Origin: Gallionella sp.
GTDB lineage: Bacteria; Pseudomonadota; Gammaproteobacteria; Burkholderiales; Gallionellaceae
Assembly: GCA_029850565.1 (NCBI GenBank)
Contig: JARCRR010000142.1
Span: 1 to 7,419 of the forward strand
Direction of reading: 5' to 3'
Length of the DNA: 7,419 bases
The notes under the pieces were generated by a model. It had not been told where the DNA came from. It saw only the letters and a program-made list of their open reading frames with translations, and did no database searches. Of this stretch, positions 5,045-7,419 are shown one piece after another (positions within the stretch are counted from its first letter, which is position 1; each line of letters starts with the position of its first letter). Both the position numbers and the translations under genes were made by a program.

Positions 5045-5075
5045 GTTTATCTGGCGTTAGGCGCGGCATTTCCCT

Positions 5076-5705
5076 ATGCAACAAGCATTCAAATTAGAAG
5101 TGGTCGATCTTGCATGCGAGCGGGGTGACCTGCGCTTGTTCAGCGGATTGAGCTTTGAGTTGGCGGCGGGCGAGTTGATGCAGGTGCAGGGTGAGAACGG
5201 TAGCGGTAAGACCACGCTGTTGCGCACACTGTGCGGTTTCGTGCAGCCAATCGAAGGCAAGGTGTTGTGGAGTGGTCAAGACATCGGCGAATGGGATGAT
5301 AACTACCATGCACAGATGTGCTATCTCGGCCACCTGAATGCCATCAAGGATGAGTTGAGCGCGATCGAGAATCTACAGATGAGCGCAGGACTCGCTGGCT
5401 TTAGCGTGAGCGAGTCGGATGCGATTACGGTGTTGCGTCGCATGGGATTGCGTCGCAAGGAACATCTGCCCGTGCGTGTGTTGTCGCAAGGTCAGCGCCG
5501 ACGTGTCGCGTTGAGCCGGTTACTCGTCGGGGACTCTAAATTGTGGATATTGGATGAACCCTTGACCGCACTCGATGTGGGGGCAGTCGGACTCATGCAG
5601 GAACTTATCGGAGAACACCTGTCGAACGGCGGCATGGTGATCTTCACGACGCATCAACCCTTGCAGGTGGCAGGGGTACAGACCAGGCAGTTGGCGCTCT
5701 CATGA
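5076..5705 (+). CDS. ccmA: Heme exporter ABC transporter, ATP-binding protein CcmA
   Basis: ATPase of System I cytochrome c maturation. CcmA works with CcmB, CcmC and CcmD; its ATP hydrolysis releases holo-CcmE (heme-loaded) from the complex. The 209 residues are the usual length. Walker A GENGSGKTT is at 39-47, the signature LSQGQ at 136-140 (typical of CcmA rather than LSGGQ), Walker B LWILDEP at 156-162, and the switch histidine in TTHQPL near the end. ATG 5076 has only a distant AGG (about 14 nt upstream), so its ribosome binding site is weak; no better in-frame start is apparent. It is the first gene of the ccm operon, and its TGA overlaps the ccmB ATG (ATGA). Confidence 0.95.
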   Translation: MQQAFKLEVVDLACERGDLRLFSGLSFELAAGELMQVQGENGSGKTTLLRTLCGFVQPIEGKVLWSGQDIGEWDDNYHAQMCYLGHLNAIKDELSAIENLQMSAGLAGFSVSESDAITVLRRMGLRRKEHLPVRVLSQGQRRRVALSRLLVGDSKLWILDEPLTALDVGAVGLMQELIGEHLSNGGMVIFTTHQPLQVAGVQTRQLALS

Positions 5706-6385
5706 ACAAGTTATCTTTGTTCGGTTTGTTGGGATTGGTGATACGGCGCGATCTGTTGTTGGCGATGCGTCGCCGTGCGGATGTGCTGACCACGCTCATA
5801 TTCTTCGTCATGGTGGTGAGTCTGTTCCCGTTGGGTGTCGGGCCGGAGCCGGATATGTTGCGCAAGATGGCCGCGGGGGTGTTGTGGGTGGCAGCGTTGT
5901 TGGCATCCATGTTGTCCTTGCCGCGTATGTTCTCGGCGGATTATCTGGATGGCACCTTGGAGCAGATGATGCTCGCGCCGCAATCGCTGACGATGATGGT
6001 GCTGGGCAAGATCATCGCGCACTGGATGTTGTCTGGGCTGCCGCTGGTGTTGATCGCGCCGGTGCTGGGATTGCAGTTCGACATGTCGGTGCAAGCGTTG
6101 TGGGTGTTGATGCTTGCGTTGCTGTTGGGAACACCGGTGTTGAGCATGATCGGCGCGATCGGTGCGGCGCTGACTTTGGGTTTGCGTGGCGGTGGTGTGT
6201 TGGTTTCGTTGTTGGTGTTGCCATTGTGTATCCCGGTGCTGATCTTTGGTGCGGGTGCGGTGGAAGCAGTGAATAGCGGCATGGATGCGATCTCCAACCT
6301 GTCTTTGTTGGGGGCGTTCCTGTTATTTGCCTTGGTGTTCACGCCATTCGTGGCGGCACAGGCCTTACGTATTTCGATGGAGTGA
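5702..6385 (+). CDS. ccmB: Heme exporter ABC transporter, permease CcmB
   Basis: Inner-membrane partner of CcmA in the CcmABCD complex. The 227 residues match the family (about 220). After the basic start LGLVIRRDLLLAMRRRAD come about six hydrophobic segments, including LTTLIFFVMVVSLFPLGVG, the conserved GVLWVAALLASMLSLPRMFSADYLDGTLEQMML region, and LLVLPLCIPVLIFGAGAV followed by a last membrane segment. The start ATG overlaps the ccmA stop by 4 nt, which suggests coupled translation; the stop overlaps the ccmC start. Confidence 0.95.
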   Translation: MNKLSLFGLLGLVIRRDLLLAMRRRADVLTTLIFFVMVVSLFPLGVGPEPDMLRKMAAGVLWVAALLASMLSLPRMFSADYLDGTLEQMMLAPQSLTMMVLGKIIAHWMLSGLPLVLIAPVLGLQFDMSVQALWVLMLALLLGTPVLSMIGAIGAALTLGLRGGGVLVSLLVLPLCIPVLIFGAGAVEAVNSGMDAISNLSLLGAFLLFALVFTPFVAAQALRISME

Positions 6386-7125
6386 TGAGATTGGCAATCA
6401 ACTGGTTTAAATATTCTGCTCCTTCCACTTTCTACGGCTTGGCCGGAAAACTGATTCCGTTCTTTGCGTGGCCTGCGGCGATTCTGTTCGCTGTCGGTCT
6501 GTATATCGGTTTCTTCGTCGCACCTACGGATGCGGTGCAAAGCGAGGCATACCGCATCATGTTCATCCATGTGCCGGCATCCATCCTTTCCATGTTCATC
6601 TATCTCATCATGGCTGGCTACGCCGCATTGGGACTGATCTTCAAGACACGCCTGTCTTCCATGATGGCTTCGGCATTGGCACCTACGGGTGCGCTGTTTG
6701 CCTTCATCTCTTTGTGGACAGGTGCGCTGTGGGGCAAGCCGATGTGGGGGGCCTGGTGGGTGTGGGATGCACGCCTGACTTCTGAATTGATCCTGCTGTT
6801 CCTGTATCTTGGTTTCATCGCTTTGCAGGCATCTATCGAAGATCCGCGCCGTGCGGATCGCGCCAGTGCCTTGCTGGCTATCGTCGGCTCGGTGAACGTC
6901 CCCATCATCTATTACTCCGTGCAATGGTGGAATACTCTGCATCAAGGCTCGACCATCAAATTCAGCGGTACCAGCATGCACGTTGCCATGCAGCAGTCGA
7001 TGTTCACCATCCTGGTCGCATGTTGGTTGTATGTCATCGCAATCTCCTTGGCGCGGGTGCGCAGCATCATCCTAGAGCGTGAGTCCAACACGCAGTGGGT
7101 CAAAGAACTAGCGGAGGCTAAATGA
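6385..7125 (+). CDS. ccmC: Heme-handling membrane protein CcmC
   Basis: Inner-membrane protein that presents heme to CcmE in the periplasm. The 246 residues and six hydrophobic segments fit CcmC. The tryptophan-rich heme-handling motif WGKPMWGAWWVWDARLTSE is at about 116-134, and the two family histidines that ligate heme appear as His62 (IHVPAS) and His186 (LHQGS). ATG 6385 overlaps the ccmB TGA by one base; an immediately preceding in-frame GTG at 6382 would add one residue. The GGAG at 6379-6382 is too close for either to be ideal, so coupling to ccmB translation is likely. Confidence 0.95.
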   Translation: MRLAINWFKYSAPSTFYGLAGKLIPFFAWPAAILFAVGLYIGFFVAPTDAVQSEAYRIMFIHVPASILSMFIYLIMAGYAALGLIFKTRLSSMMASALAPTGALFAFISLWTGALWGKPMWGAWWVWDARLTSELILLFLYLGFIALQASIEDPRRADRASALLAIVGSVNVPIIYYSVQWWNTLHQGSTIKFSGTSMHVAMQQSMFTILVACWLYVIAISLARVRSIILERESNTQWVKELAEAK

Positions 7126-7292
7126 TGAATTGGTCTGAATTCTTCGCCATGAATGGCTATGGTTTCTACGTGTGGGGTTCGTATGGTGTGGCGCTGCTCG
7201 TGTTTATCGTTGAGATATTGATGGTGAGACATCGCAGAGTATTGGCACTGCGCCAGTTGAGATTGTTGAATGAAAGTGGAGATGCGCAATGA
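7125..7292 (+). CDS. ccmD: Small heme exporter subunit CcmD
   Basis: Single-pass membrane peptide that helps release holo-CcmE from CcmABC. The 55 residues are short, as is usual for CcmD. After MNWSEFFAMNGYGFYVWGSYG, a conserved CcmD start, comes one membrane segment (VALLVFIVEILMV) and a basic C-terminal tail (RHRRVLALRQLRLL). ATG 7125 is preferred to the adjacent in-frame ATG 7122, because GGAGG at 7113-7117 is 7 nt upstream of it rather than 4. It overlaps the ccmC stop by one base, and its own stop overlaps the ccmE ATG. Confidence 0.92.
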   Translation: MNWSEFFAMNGYGFYVWGSYGVALLVFIVEILMVRHRRVLALRQLRLLNESGDAQ

Positions 7293-7419
7293 CACCCAGA
7301 CAGAAGAGATTGACATGGATCGTGGCGGGTGTGGCGCTGGTCGCGGCCGCTGTGGGCTTGGTGCTGTTCGCGCTAAAGAACAACGTGAGTCTGTATTTCA
7401 CGCCTACACAGGTCTACAA
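7289..7419 (+). CDS. ccmE: Heme chaperone CcmE, 3' end cut by window
   Basis: Membrane-anchored periplasmic protein that carries heme covalently from CcmC to the cytochrome c ligation machinery. Only the first 43 residues are present: MTPRQKRLTWIV, a membrane anchor to about residue 27, then LKNNVSLYFTPTQVY, all typical of CcmE. The heme-binding histidine lies beyond the window. GGAG at 7278-7281 is 7 nt before the ATG, and the ATG overlaps the ccmD TGA (ATGA). The rest of the operon (ccmF, G, H) would be expected downstream. Confidence 0.93.
   Translation, partial: MTPRQKRLTWIVAGVALVAAAVGLVLFALKNNVSLYFTPTQVY

Noticed and set aside
5941..6981. Long open frame of 346 codons on the - strand across ccmB and ccmC
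   Set aside because: It is antisense to two well-recognised genes, is rich in His/Gln/Arg/Asn as expected of a shadow frame, and shows no domain or coherent ribosome binding site.
5076..7419. Novel heme transport system
   Set aside because: Gene order, sizes and motifs match standard System I cytochrome c maturation (ccmABCDE) with nothing missing or added in the visible part.

Overview
The window reads as bacterial chromosome from a betaproteobacterium, probably Nitrosomonadales or Gallionellaceae-like. This is inferred from protein character, moderately high GC, and the gene set: System I cytochrome c maturation, a short TusE/DsrC-type protein and a Grx4/BolA pair. No 16S or other marker gene is present, so the placement is soft.

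Layout, left to right. (1) Positions 1-1559, + strand, molybdenum: the 3' part of mog (molybdenum cofactor synthesis), a complete modA (periplasmic molybdate-binding protein), then only the first 70 codons of a modB permease. The remnant runs into the oppositely oriented grxD, and no modC follows. (2) Positions 1549-2490, - strand: a three-gene set transcribed right to left, TusE/DsrC-like sulfur carrier, then BolA-family protein, then Grx4-type CGFS glutaredoxin. A good sigma70-type promoter lies just upstream (2526-2554). The three products fit sulfur relay and [2Fe-2S] handling. (3) Positions 2491-3007: about 0.5 kb with no convincing gene but several structures. These are an 8-G run, an inverted repeat with a T-run on the - strand, a stretch identical to the 3' end of a typical proteobacterial tRNA-Asp (including CCA) followed 4 nt later by a strong terminator, and a second hairpin just before ppiD. 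(4) Positions 3008-4897, +: ppiD, a membrane-anchored periplasmic folding factor, closed by a clear terminator. (5) Positions 5076-7419, +: ccmA-ccmB-ccmC-ccmD-ccmE (ccmE cut by the window end). Reading frames touch or overlap at every junction, and a perfect TATAAT lies upstream.

How the genes fit together: mog and modA serve molybdenum cofactor supply; the - strand trio serves sulfur and Fe-S transfer; ppiD and the ccm operon serve maturation of exported proteins, the latter attaching heme to c-type cytochromes.

Most of the window is ordinary housekeeping sequence. I do not see a new multi-gene defence, mobile or metabolic system. The points that deserve a second look are the broken modB at the grxD junction and the structured region before ppiD with its tRNA-Asp-derived 3' end, which could be an old integration site, a decayed tRNA or a small structured RNA.
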